Both the position numbers and the translations under genes were made by a program. Of a stretch of 6,512 nt of DNA, positions 1-6,512 are shown in pieces. Location of the stretch: contig JAJYMP010000209.1 in assembly GCA_021786915.1 (NCBI GenBank), forward strand, positions 1 to 6,512, read 5' to 3'. The DNA is from Chloroflexota bacterium (GTDB taxonomy: Bacteria > Chloroflexota > Limnocylindria > Limnocylindrales > CSP1-4). Positions within the stretch are counted from its first letter, which is position 1. Each line of letters opens with the position of its first letter. The notes below the pieces were generated by a model. The model had not been told where the DNA came from. It made no database searches and saw nothing but the letters and a program-made list of their open reading frames with translations.

Positions 1-610
1 GGGCGAGCGGCTCGCCTTCACCTGCGAGCTCGTCTCCGGTGACGATCACGGCGGCGCGTGGCCGGGGCACGACGCGGACAGCGGTCATGCCGGCCGCGGC
101 CAGCAAGCCGAGTGCGGACGGGGTGAGCGTCTCGCCTGCCGGCAGCACGGGCGCACCCGACGCGAGCTCCTCCCCGGCCCGGCGCACATGGTCGCCGGCC
201 AGCACTGGGCCGCGGATGTCGAGCACGTCGGCGTCCTGCGAGACCCTCTCGATCGGCACCACCGCGTTGAGCCCCTCGGGGATCGGCATTCCGGTGCAGA
301 CCGGCCGCGCGAGGCAACGCGACAGGCGGCCGTCAGGTGGGACATCGCCCGCCCGCACCGCGAAGCCGTCCATGGCTGCGTTGTCGAACGGCGGCAGCGC
401 ATTCGCCGCCACAGGCGATTCGGAAAGCGTCATGCCGCGCGCGAGCGCCAGCGGCACCTCGACGGCCGCAAGCGGGGCGACGCAGGAGAGCGCCACAGCC
501 CGGGCGCGGCTCAGCGGCACCATCGATTCGACCACGAGCGGCGCCACGGCACCGATCGCGCCTCCGTCAGGCGCAAGGAAGCCCTGGTCCACCTTGGGGA
601 GCCCGGTCAC
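1..610 (-). CDS. moeA: MoeA, molybdopterin molybdenumtransferase (partial, 3' end outside window)
   Basis: MoeA inserts molybdate into adenylylated molybdopterin, the last common step of Moco synthesis in the cytoplasm. The 203 visible residues carry the family signature ALPPFDNAAMDGFAVR (residues 71-86), a TGMPIPEGLNAVVPIE block (106-121), and the segment GEELASGAPVLPAGETLTPS (about 146-165) leading to RAAVIVTGDEL (185-195). The C-terminal half lies beyond the left edge. I place the start at a GTG whose first bases overlap the stop of the upstream DUF6457-like gene (GTGA), which implies translational coupling; the Shine-Dalgarno site is weak. Oddity: the distance from the Asp of AMDG to the Thr of the TG-PEG motif is 25 residues, against 41 in E. 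coli MoeA as I recall it, so part of the inserted domain is missing although both motifs remain. The first 30 or so residues are also poorly MoeA-like. Family assignment is firm; whether it is fully active is open. Confidence 0.9.
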   Translation of the reverse strand, partial: MTGLPKVDQGFLAPDGGAIGAVAPLVVESMVPLSRARAVALSCVAPLAAVEVPLALARGMTLSESPVAANALPPFDNAAMDGFAVRAGDVPPDGRLSRCLARPVCTGMPIPEGLNAVVPIERVSQDADVLDIRGPVLAGDHVRRAGEELASGAPVLPAGETLTPSALGLLAAAGMTAVRVVPRPRAAVIVTGDELAGEGEPLA

Positions 611-873
611 GCGCCCGCGTCCCCATCGCCCCGGGCAGTGTCGATCACCGCGGTCGCTGCGCGGATCACGATCACCCGTTCGGCGGGTTGCAGGCCGGCG
701 AGTGCGACGCCGACCGCGAAGGACGCCAGCGGCGCCGTCTTGCGCTCGCTTGCGTGGGCGACCGCTCGCGCCAGGTTGAGCAGCGCGTCGGCCTCCTCAG
801 GAGACGGCGCGACGAAGACCGTGCCGCCGCCAACTGATGATGAAGCGAGCGCAAGGCATTGTTCGAGGTCCAT
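607..873 (-). CDS. Small DUF6457-like protein, upstream of and overlapping moeA
   Basis: A complete 88-residue protein, predicted soluble, with no signal peptide or membrane segment. The core, residues 31-60, reads LLNLARAVAHASERKTAPLA followed by SFAVGVALAG. This matches the pattern I associate with DUF6457, a short actinobacterial domain often found beside or fused to Moco-synthesis genes (MobA, MoeA). Its biochemical role is unknown to me. The ATG start at 873 is chosen because a GGGAG site lies six bases upstream on the minus strand and because family similarity begins soon after it. The frame stays open for another 840 bases upstream, but that stretch does not look like one protein (see the receiver-domain remnant). 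The stop overlaps the moeA GTG by four bases, so the two genes are very probably one transcription unit. Family name by recollection of motif, not by search. Confidence 0.72.
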   Translation of the reverse strand: MDLEQCLALASSSVGGGTVFVAPSPEEADALLNLARAVAHASERKTAPLASFAVGVALAGLQPAERVIVIRAATAVIDTARGDGDAGA

Positions 874-879
874 CAGTGT

Positions 880-884
880 CTCCC
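880..884 (-). promoter_or_regulatory. Shine-Dalgarno site of the DUF6457-like gene
   Basis: GGGAG on the minus strand, six bases before the ATG at 873. It decides the short start over the much longer open frame that continues upstream. Confidence 0.6.
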
Positions 885-1323
885 ATCTGTGGCGATCCCC
901 GGCGGGGGTCACTCGTTTTCGGCAACCGCCGATACAGTACGTCTCGACACTCCGCCGGCCCCAGGTCGCAGCGGCCTTCAGTCCCCGAACCAAGGTCTGG
1001 AACGTCTGGTCGGTGCACGATCTGTACTGTGGATCACCCAACTCCGATGACGAGCCTCGCTGAGCTCCACGCACCCAGTATGAGCAGGGCCGCGGTGATA
1101 GCCCAGAGGAGAGCTTGCCGCCGACCCGAGTTGGCGAGGTCGCCGGTCGGCCGGCAGGCAGAGACGGCGGATCTGCGCTGGAGGTCTGCTCCCACCCGAA
1201 TGATCCGCGCCCGTGTTGGTGGACCGGAAGGACGGTCTCGTGCGGCTCGCGACGCCGGGCCTCGGGGCTTGCGCCTCCTCGTTCGCCCAGGTGGCGCTCC
1301 GCCTTTACCGCGAGGGTCTCCCC

Positions 1324-1575
1324 GTAGTCGTTTGCGCCGGTCCGCAGGCCGACGATCCTGTCGAGCTCCTCGGTCCTCGCCGTCAGCAGCACCACCATCG
1401 GGTCGGAGAACGCCCGGACCTGCCGCAGCACCTCGAGGCCGTCGAAGCCCGGCAGCATGACGTCGAGCACGATGACGTCGGGGCCGACGGAGCGGGCGGC
1501 CTCGACCGCCGAGGGACCGTCGCCGGCCTCGGAGACCTCCAGCCCGTCACGCTCGAGGAAGCCCCGCACGACCAC
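1324..1575 (-). pseudogene. Remnant of an OmpR-family response-regulator receiver domain
   Basis: About 84 residues in one minus-strand frame match the middle of a receiver domain: VRGFLERDGLEVSEAGDG, then DVIVLDVMLPGFDGLEVLRQ with the phosphoacceptor Asp, then VVLLTARTEELDRIVGLRTG with the conserved Thr, ending at ANDY. Known receiver domains begin with a strand and an acidic pair (such as VVDDD) and end with a conserved Lys in a TKPF-type motif followed, in the OmpR family, by a winged-helix DNA-binding domain. Here the sequence upstream of VVVRGF is unrelated (SPGVWRQFPGQ), and after NDY it becomes GETLAVKAERHL and then unrelated sequence. Both metal-binding acids, the Lys and the output domain are therefore missing, so phosphorelay is not expected. 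It lies in frame with the DUF6457-like gene by chance or through deletion. I read it as a decayed or internally deleted two-component regulator; no partner kinase is visible in the window. Confidence 0.75.
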
Positions 1576-1803
1576 CTGACCAGGGAATTGTCGCCAAACG
1601 CCAGGCGATAGCAGCACAGCAAACCAAGGGCCCATCCTCGTGCGCGCCCCGACGACAGGCCCGTCTCGACATGCTGGACCAATTAGAGGCCACTCGGACT
1701 GCGATCCCGGGGACATCCAGCCCGTGGTGTGCCGGGCACTTGTCGGCTCCTATTGGCGATGACACATGCGTCCGCGCAGTCGCTGAAGTCCGCGTGGCGT
1801 GTG

Positions 1804-1823
1804 GCCTTGTCTCTGCGACAGGC
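1804..1823 (+). promoter_or_regulatory. Small hairpin in the probable leader of the B-C-A operon
   Basis: GCCTTGTC and GACAGGC flank the five-base loop TCTGC and pair over seven base pairs if one T is bulged. It ends 27 bases before the AAGGAG site of the first operon gene. There is no T-run after it, so it is not a typical terminator. It could be a leader structure or chance in GC-rich DNA. Confidence 0.25.
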
Positions 1824-1850
1824 GAGCGCTCCCCCCGTACCCGCATGAGC

Positions 1851-1856
1851 AAGGAG
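1851..1856 (+). promoter_or_regulatory. Shine-Dalgarno site of the iron-sulfur subunit gene
   Basis: AAGGAG eight bases before the ATG at 1865. It supports this start over the in-frame GTG at 1799, which has no such site and would add a non-family extension of 22 residues before the Tat motif region. Confidence 0.75.
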
Positions 1857-1864
1857 TCGTGGCC

Positions 1865-2839
1865 ATGGACCAATCCGGACGCGTGGGTCTCGACGCGGTT
1901 CAGGACTGCGGCACCACCGACACCGGAGACGGCCCGATGGCTGCGCGGCGGGCCTTCCTCCTCAAGGCTGCAGGCTTCGCGTTCGCCGGGGCGGCGCTGC
2001 CGCTGGCCGGCCTCAGGAGCGTCGCGCTCGCCTCGGACGCGCCGTCGGGGCAGGCGACACCCCAAGCCGTTCCGGCGCTGCACATCAGCCCGCAGGCCAA
2101 CGAGGACGTGCTGATCCGGATGCAGCGCGACCTCGAGAGTGCGCTCGCCAAGCCCGTCGACCAGCGCCGCTGGGGCATGGTCATCGACACCCGCAAGTGC
2201 GTCGGCTGCAGCGCCTGCACGGTCGGCTGCTCGATGGAGAACAAGCTCCCGCCCGGCGTCGTCTACCGGCCCGTGGTTGACACCGAGATCGGGACCTACC
2301 CGAACGTGACCCGGCGGTTCTTGCCGCGCCCGTGCATGCAGTGCGACAATCCGCCGTGCGTCCCGGTCTGCCCGGTCGGCGCCACATTCAAGCGGCCTGA
2401 CGGCATCGTCGAGATCGACTACGAGGCGTGCATCGGCTGCCGGTACTGCATCACGGCCTGCCCGTACCAGGCGCGCACGTTCGACTTCGGCGCGAACTGG
2501 ACCGACAAGGCCGCGGCTGGCTCGGCCGCGGCGCTCGCCCTCGACGGGGCGACCGGCTACGAGCACCTCCCGAGCTTCGAGTACGGCGAGCAGTGGACGC
2601 GGGACGGGGGCGTCTTCCCTTCGAGCCCCGTCGGCAACGCCCGCAAGTGCACGTTCTGCGCCCACCGCCTCGACGTCGGGATGCTGCCGATGTGCGTCAC
2701 GACGTGCATCGGCCGCGCGACGTTCTTCGGCGACCTGAACGACGGGTCCTCACTCGTCGCCCAACTCGCCGCGAGCGCCAACATGACCCGCCTGAAGGAA
2801 GAGCTTGGGACCGAGCCCAAGGTCTTCTACCTGCTGTGA
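1865..2839 (+). CDS. Tat-exported four-[4Fe-4S] electron-transfer subunit (TtrB/PsrB-like)
   Basis: A 324-residue ferredoxin-type subunit that should carry electrons from the membrane subunit to the molybdenum subunit. Residues 27-34 (ARRAFLLK) are a twin-arginine motif, followed by a hydrophobic stretch (35-50) and a possible cleavage site after ALA at 54-56, so it acts outside the cytoplasmic membrane. Four clusters' worth of cysteines are all present: C112/115/118/122, C157/160/165/169, C189/192/195/199 and C262/265/277/281. The pattern is that of the TtrB, PsrB, SrdB and DmsB group. Between cysteines 199 and 262 there are 62 residues, longer than the roughly 20-30 I expect for PsrB-type proteins, so there is an insertion (about 203-255) rich in Ala, Gly and aromatics. 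It is the first gene of the B-C-A operon; the next gene starts 13 bases after its stop. The role is firm; the specific enzyme family is less so. Confidence 0.92.
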   Translation: MDQSGRVGLDAVQDCGTTDTGDGPMAARRAFLLKAAGFAFAGAALPLAGLRSVALASDAPSGQATPQAVPALHISPQANEDVLIRMQRDLESALAKPVDQRRWGMVIDTRKCVGCSACTVGCSMENKLPPGVVYRPVVDTEIGTYPNVTRRFLPRPCMQCDNPPCVPVCPVGATFKRPDGIVEIDYEACIGCRYCITACPYQARTFDFGANWTDKAAAGSAAALALDGATGYEHLPSFEYGEQWTRDGGVFPSSPVGNARKCTFCAHRLDVGMLPMCVTTCIGRATFFGDLNDGSSLVAQLAASANMTRLKEELGTEPKVFYLL

Positions 2840-2843
2840 GGAG
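2838..2843 (+). promoter_or_regulatory. Shine-Dalgarno site of the NrfD-type gene
   Basis: GAGGAG overlapping the stop codon of the iron-sulfur subunit gene, nine bases before the ATG at 2853. It fixes that ATG as the start rather than the in-frame ATG at 2805, which lies within the preceding gene. Confidence 0.7.
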
Positions 2844-2852
2844 CGTCGACCG

Positions 2853-4097
2853 ATGAGCGCCCAGACGGAAGCCCAGACGCACCCCCGACGCTTCATCCCT
2901 GCGGCGAACACCAAGATCCTGCGGCCCGCGCTGTTCGCCCTCTGGCTGATCGCCGCCATCTTCGGCGCGGTCGGCGTGGCGCAGCGGGTGTTCCTCGGCG
3001 AGAACCTGACGGCCTACTCGAGCTATATCCCGTGGGGGCTGTGGGTCGCCGCCTACATCTTCTTCATCGGGCTGTCGGCCGGAGCCTTCCTGCTCTCGAG
3101 CCTGGTCTACGTGTTCGGCGTCCGCCAGTTCGAGCGGATCGGGCCGCTCGCCCTCTTCGTCGCCGCGGTCACGCTGGCGATGGCCCTGCTGTCCATCCTC
3201 TTCGACCTCGGCCACATGGAGCGCTTCTGGGAGGTCTTCCTGCGGCCCCAGTTCCACTCGATGATGGCCTGGATGGTGTGGCTCTACTCCGCCTACTTCG
3301 CGCTGCTGCTCGCCGAGCTGGCCCTCGCCCTTCGCCGCCGCCTGGTGCGCCTATCTGCTGCGCAGGTCCGCGGTGACGACCGCAGGCTGCGGATCCTGGG
3401 CACGATCGGCGTCCCCCTGGCGATCGCCTTCCACGGCGGGGTGGGGGCCCTGTTCGGGACCGTCGTGGCGCGCGAGTACTGGAACACCGCCATCTACCCG
3501 ATCATCTTCCTCAGCGGGGCACTGCTGTCGGGCAGCGCCCTTCTCACAGCCATCGTCGTCTTCTTCTGGCCGGAGCGCGACGACGCGTGGCGCGACCTGG
3601 TGCGGGCGCTGACGCGGATCGTCCTCGGCCTGGTCGTGCTCGAGCTCATCCTGGAATTCGCCGAGTTCACCATCCCGGCCTGGTACCAGATCGGCTCCGA
3701 GGCCAACCTGATCACCTACGTCCTGTTCGGGCCGTACTGGTGGCTGTTCTGGATCGTGTACGGCCTGTTCGGCGTGGCGATCCCGGTCCTCCTGCTGACC
3801 CGCCGGCAGACCCTCCTCCAGGGCGTCGGCGCCGCGCTGGTCGCCGTGACGTTCTTCGCCGTGCGGCTGAACCTCGTCATCCCCGGACTGATCACCCCAG
3901 AGCTCCGGGGCCTCGAGAACGCCTACCTCGACCCGGTCGGCGGACGGCTCACCTACGCCTATATGCCGAGCGTCTTCGAGTGGCAGGTGACCATCGGCGT
4001 GGTGGCCCTGGGCGTGGCCCTCTTCTACCTCGGCTACCGCTTCCTGCCGCTGCTGCACGCCACCGCCGCCGAGCCCACCGAGGAGGCCGCACGATGA
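2853..4097 (+). CDS. NrfD/PsrC-type polytopic membrane subunit, quinol oxidation (TtrC-like)
   Basis: A 414-residue integral membrane protein of the NrfD/PsrC family, which anchors the complex and oxidises (or reduces) quinone. About ten hydrophobic segments can be seen, near residues 25-47, 59-89, 97-119, 136-160, 181-205, 214-239, 253-274, 286-315, 322-347 and 375-401. Family-like features are the YIPWGLWVAAYIFFIGLSAG stretch in helix 2 (58-77), FDLGHMERFW after helix 3 (117-126), an H-rich turn around 194, and charged acids E264, E268 and E271 within helix 7 that could serve quinone or proton chemistry. PsrC of Thermus has eight helices, so this is the longer NrfD form. There is no haem-binding motif and no signal peptide. 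It is coupled to its neighbours: 13 bases after gene B, and its TGA overlaps the ATG of the catalytic subunit. The direction of electron flow is inferred from the operon, not seen. Confidence 0.9.
   Translation: MSAQTEAQTHPRRFIPAANTKILRPALFALWLIAAIFGAVGVAQRVFLGENLTAYSSYIPWGLWVAAYIFFIGLSAGAFLLSSLVYVFGVRQFERIGPLALFVAAVTLAMALLSILFDLGHMERFWEVFLRPQFHSMMAWMVWLYSAYFALLLAELALALRRRLVRLSAAQVRGDDRRLRILGTIGVPLAIAFHGGVGALFGTVVAREYWNTAIYPIIFLSGALLSGSALLTAIVVFFWPERDDAWRDLVRALTRIVLGLVVLELILEFAEFTIPAWYQIGSEANLITYVLFGPYWWLFWIVYGLFGVAIPVLLLTRRQTLLQGVGAALVAVTFFAVRLNLVIPGLITPELRGLENAYLDPVGGRLTYAYMPSVFEWQVTIGVVALGVALFYLGYRFLPLLHATAAEPTEEAAR
4081..4086 (+). promoter_or_regulatory. Shine-Dalgarno site of the catalytic subunit gene
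   Basis: A full AGGAGG seven bases before the ATG at 4094, inside the last codons of the NrfD-type gene. With the ATGA overlap this suggests strong, coupled translation of the catalytic subunit. Confidence 0.75.
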
Positions 4098-6512
4098 CCA
4101 CCCGACCGCGCGCCGGCGGCCTCTCCCGGCGGCAGCTGCTCAAGGCCGGCGCCCTCACCGCGGGCGGCACGCTGCTCGGCGACCTGGGCTACCTGTTCGC
4201 CTCGGGCGGCCACGCCGCCGCAGCGGGCCCGGACGGGGCGAACTACCCGCTCGACGACCCGAACAGCGTCGTCCACACGACCTGCCTGCAGTGCAACACC
4301 CAGTGCACGCTCAAGACCAAGTTCCAGGACGGCACCCTCGTCAAGATCGACGGCAACCCGTACAGCCCGATGAACCTGCTGCCGTCGATCGGCTACGGCG
4401 AGAGCCTGGCCGACGCGGCCCGGGTCGACGGGTCCGTCTGCCCGAAGGGCCAGGCCGGCGTCCAGACGCTGTACGACCCGTACCGCCTCCGGAAGGTCCT
4501 CAAGCGGGCCGGTCCCCGTGGCTCGGGCAAGTGGCGCACGATCCCGTTCGACCAGGCGGTCAGCGAGATCGTCAAGGGCGGCTCCCTGTTCGCCGACATT
4601 GGCGAGGACCGCGCGGTGGCGGGCATGGGCGAGATCATGGCCCTGCGCGACGCCGAGCTCGCGAAGAGCATGGCGGCCGACGTCAAGGCGATCCGCTCCA
4701 AGTCGCTCTCCGTCGCCGACTTCCAGGCGAAGTACGCCGGCCACCTCGACGTCCTGATCGATCCCGACCATCCGGACCTCGGTCCGAAGAACAACCAGTT
4801 CGTCCTGCTTGGCGGGCGCATCTCGCCGGACCGCGAGAAGATCACCCAGCGCTTCACCTACGGCTCGCTCGGATCGGTGAACTGGTTCGGCCACACCACG
4901 ATCTGCGAGCAGGCCCACCACATCGCCTTCCTGAACGCGACCGCCCAGTGGAGCCCGCCCGACGGCGGGTGGAAGCAGGGCACCAACCACATGAAGCCCG
5001 ACTACACCCAGTCGGAGTTCGTCATCTTCTGGGGCACGGGCTTCGCCGAGGCGAACTTCGGGCCGACCCCCCTCAGCCCGCGCGTCTCGCAGGCGCTCGT
5101 CGACGGCAAGCTCAAGATCGCGGTCGTCGACCCGCGCCTCTCCAAGAGCGCGGCGAAGGGCTGGTGGATCCCGGTCCGGCCCGGCGGCGACCTCGCGCTC
5201 TCGATGGGCATGCTCCGCTGGATCATCGACAACCAGCGGTACGACGCGACGTTCCTGCGCAGCGCGAACACCGCCGCAGCCGCCGCGGCCGGCGAGAAGT
5301 CATGGACGAACGCGAGCTGGCTCGTCGACACAGCGACCGGCAAGTTCCTGCGCGCCGACGCCGCCGGGATCGGCACCGCCGATCACTTCGTCGCCCTTGT
5401 CGGGGGGGTGCCGACCGCATTCGACCCGAACGACACCACGACGGCGGTCGTGGGCGACCTCGACGCCACGGCGGCCATCGGCGGCATCACGGCCAAGTCC
5501 GCCTTCGCGCTCCTGCGCGAGAGCGCGGGCCAGCACGACCTGGCCTTCTACGCGTCTGAGAGCGGCCTCGACCAGCAGACGATCGTCGACCTCGCGACCG
5601 AGTTCACCGCGCACGGCAAGCGGGCGGCGATCGACTTCTACCGCGGCCCGATCAAGCTCACCTACGGCTACTACTCGGCGCAGGCGATCATCGCCCTCAA
5701 CTACCTCATCGGCAACGTTGACCACGTCGGCGGCCTCGTGCCCGGCGGCGGCGCCTGGGATGGCCAGGGGGCGAAGCCCGGCCAGCCGTTCCCGCTCGAC
5801 GCGCTCCACCCGGGCGCGCTGACGAAGTTCGGGATCAAGCTCAGCCGAGAGGCCAGCGGAAGCTACGAGTCGAGCACGCTGTTCTCCGGATACCCGGCCA
5901 AGCGACCGTGGTTCCCGCTCACCAACGACGTGTTCCAGGAGGTCATCCCGGCCGCCTACGCCGGCTATCCCTACTCGATCAAGGCGCTCTGGCTCCACTA
6001 CGGGACGCCCGCGCTCAGCAGCCCGGCCGGCCACCTCCAGATCGCGATGCTCCGCGACACCGAGCGCCTGCCGCTGGTCATCGCGACCGACATCGTCATC
6101 GGCGAGACGAGCATGTACGCCGACTACCTGTTCCCCGACGAGACATACCTCGAGCGCTGGTCGAACGCGATCGGCACGAGCCCCGCGGTGCTGACCAAGA
6201 TCAGCAAGTTCCGCCAGCCGGCCGCGACGCCGCTCACCGACACGGTCACGGTCGACGGCGCCGAGCTCGCGCTCGGCATGGACGCGGTCCTCATCGCGCT
6301 CGCCAAGGCGCTCGGCGCCTCGGGGTTCGGCAAGGACGCGCTGGGGCCGGGCATGAACCTGGACCGGACGGAGGACTACTACCTCAAGATGGTCGCCAAC
6401 CTCGCCTGGGGCGACAAGGACGGCGACGCCGTCCCGGCCGCGACCGACGCCGAGATGGCCGTCTTCCGGGCGGCCCGGGGCCACCTGCCGCCCGCCGAGA
6501 TCGGCGAGGCCC
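4094..6512 (+). CDS. Tat-exported molybdopterin oxidoreductase catalytic subunit, TtrA/SrdA-like (partial, 3' end outside window)
   Basis: The first 806 residues of a DMSO-reductase-superfamily enzyme. Residues 11-17 (SRRQLLK) are a Tat signal motif, followed by a hydrophobic stretch and an Ala-rich possible cleavage region near 41-44. A [4Fe-4S] motif is formed by C64, C67, C71 and C116, the last in VCPKGQAG with the usual Lys. The likely Mo ligand is C271 in HTTICEQAHH, so a Cys-ligated rather than Ser or Asp type. Other fold markers are FVIFWGTG (309-316), AVVDPRLSKSA (343-353) and ETSMYADYLFPDETYLERW (671-689), which marks the end of the main catalytic domain; the C-terminal pterin-binding domain should lie beyond the window. 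The long segment between the cluster and the Mo ligand, including LIDPDHPDLGPKNNQFVLLG (221-240), and the B-C-A order fit the TtrA/SrdA-like group, where TtrA is about 1,000 residues. Arsenate, antimonate, thiosulfate or polysulfide reduction cannot be excluded. Acts outside the membrane with the two upstream subunits. Confidence 0.88.
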   Translation, partial: MTTRPRAGGLSRRQLLKAGALTAGGTLLGDLGYLFASGGHAAAAGPDGANYPLDDPNSVVHTTCLQCNTQCTLKTKFQDGTLVKIDGNPYSPMNLLPSIGYGESLADAARVDGSVCPKGQAGVQTLYDPYRLRKVLKRAGPRGSGKWRTIPFDQAVSEIVKGGSLFADIGEDRAVAGMGEIMALRDAELAKSMAADVKAIRSKSLSVADFQAKYAGHLDVLIDPDHPDLGPKNNQFVLLGGRISPDREKITQRFTYGSLGSVNWFGHTTICEQAHHIAFLNATAQWSPPDGGWKQGTNHMKPDYTQSEFVIFWGTGFAEANFGPTPLSPRVSQALVDGKLKIAVVDPRLSKSAAKGWWIPVRPGGDLALSMGMLRWIIDNQRYDATFLRSANTAAAAAAGEKSWTNASWLVDTATGKFLRADAAGIGTADHFVALVGGVPTAFDPNDTTTAVVGDLDATAAIGGITAKSAFALLRESAGQHDLAFYASESGLDQQTIVDLATEFTAHGKRAAIDFYRGPIKLTYGYYSAQAIIALNYLIGNVDHVGGLVPGGGAWDGQGAKPGQPFPLDALHPGALTKFGIKLSREASGSYESSTLFSGYPAKRPWFPLTNDVFQEVIPAAYAGYPYSIKALWLHYGTPALSSPAGHLQIAMLRDTERLPLVIATDIVIGETSMYADYLFPDETYLERWSNAIGTSPAVLTKISKFRQPAATPLTDTVTVDGAELALGMDAVLIALAKALGASGFGKDALGPGMNLDRTEDYYLKMVANLAWGDKDGDAVPAATDAEMAVFRAARGHLPPAEIGEA

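Larger units (their letters stand above)
874..1864. other. 991-base region between divergent units, without an intact gene
   Basis: This stretch separates the leftward moeA unit from the rightward B-C-A operon and must hold both promoters. I see no convincing intact coding sequence. Open frames here, including one on the minus strand from 1716 to 607, give translations rich in Arg, Ser, Pro, Trp and Cys without family motifs, except for the receiver-domain remnant at about 1324-1575. I see no tRNA, rRNA, CRISPR or complete insertion sequence. No -35/-10 pair is good enough to name as a promoter. Small hairpins occur at 894-910 and 1804-1823. Confidence 0.7.

Noticed and set aside
894..910. 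CCCC-GGC-GGGG hairpin in the leader of the DUF6457-like gene
   Set aside because: Only four perfect pairs plus two across a mismatch, with a three-base loop; expected by chance in such GC-rich DNA, and no T-run for a terminator.
934..1030. Inverted pair ACAGTAC (934-940) and GTACTGT (1024-1030) as a possible operator
   Set aside because: Seven-base matches about 84 bases apart are not rare in a region this size and match no regulator site I know.
39..1063. Plus-strand open frames of 246 and 291 codons opposite moeA and the DUF6457-like gene
   Set aside because: Low-complexity Arg/Ser/Pro-rich translations; the minus strand carries the MoeA signature in a continuous frame.
1040..1190. Possible Moco riboswitch in the intergenic region
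   Set aside because: The context (Moco genes) made it attractive, but I could not lay out the conserved stem arrangement with confidence. A covariance-model search of 874-1864 on both strands with the Moco-II (MOCO_RNA_motif) model would decide.
1576..1716. Possible transposase remnant upstream of the receiver fragment (minus strand, GPLVCCAAIAWRLATIPW)
   Set aside because: The stretch looked vaguely protein-like but I could match it to no insertion-sequence family, and no terminal inverted repeats or target duplication are visible.
1799..1864. Upstream in-frame GTG start for the iron-sulfur subunit, adding 22 residues
   Set aside because: No Shine-Dalgarno site precedes it, the extra residues do not resemble the family, and AAGGAG is ideally placed for the ATG at 1865.
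4034..4990. Minus-strand open frame of 318 codons and similar ones opposite subunits B and C
   Set aside because: Antisense shadows without family motifs; the plus-strand genes there have full motif sets and ribosome-binding sites.
5300..6484. Long minus-strand open frame (394 codons) opposite the catalytic subunit gene
   Set aside because: The translation is an Arg/Val/Ala/Glu-rich antisense shadow typical of high-GC coding DNA, while the plus strand encodes clear molybdoenzyme motifs.

Overview
The window is very GC-rich with strong GC bias at third codon positions. Its gene content suggests a high-GC actinobacterium-like organism; the small DUF6457-like gene next to moeA is the main lineage hint. 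The exact taxon cannot be read from this sequence. The theme is molybdenum: a molybdenum-cofactor (Moco) biosynthesis pair reads leftward, and a membrane-bound molybdoenzyme operon reads rightward.

Left part (1-873, minus strand): a short DUF6457-like gene is followed by moeA, which is cut by the left window edge. The two overlap by four bases (GTGA) and are probably co-transcribed. The MoeA is unusual: about 16 residues are missing between two conserved motifs of its N-terminal half.

Middle part (874-1864): about 990 bases with no intact gene. The minus strand keeps a clear remnant of an OmpR-type response-regulator receiver domain (about 1324-1575). It lacks its N-terminal acidic pair, its conserved C-terminal lysine and any DNA-binding domain. 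A small hairpin lies shortly before the operon on the right.

Right part (1865-6512, plus strand): a tightly packed three-gene operon in the order B-C-A. B is a Tat-exported protein with four [4Fe-4S] clusters, C is an NrfD/PsrC-type membrane quinol-oxidising subunit with about ten helices, and A is a Tat-exported molybdopterin catalytic subunit that runs off the right edge. Each gene has a good Shine-Dalgarno site, and C and A overlap by ATGA. This order is the one known for tetrathionate reductase (ttrBCA) and Bacillus selenate reductase (srdBCA). The catalytic subunit looks closest to that TtrA/SrdA-like group, but its substrate (tetrathionate, thiosulfate/polysulfide, selenate or another oxyanion) cannot be decided from sequence.

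Likely working model (inference): quinol is oxidised by C in the membrane, electrons pass through the four clusters of B and the N-terminal cluster of A to the Mo-bisPGD centre on the outer face of the membrane, and the divergent MoeA helps supply the cofactor.
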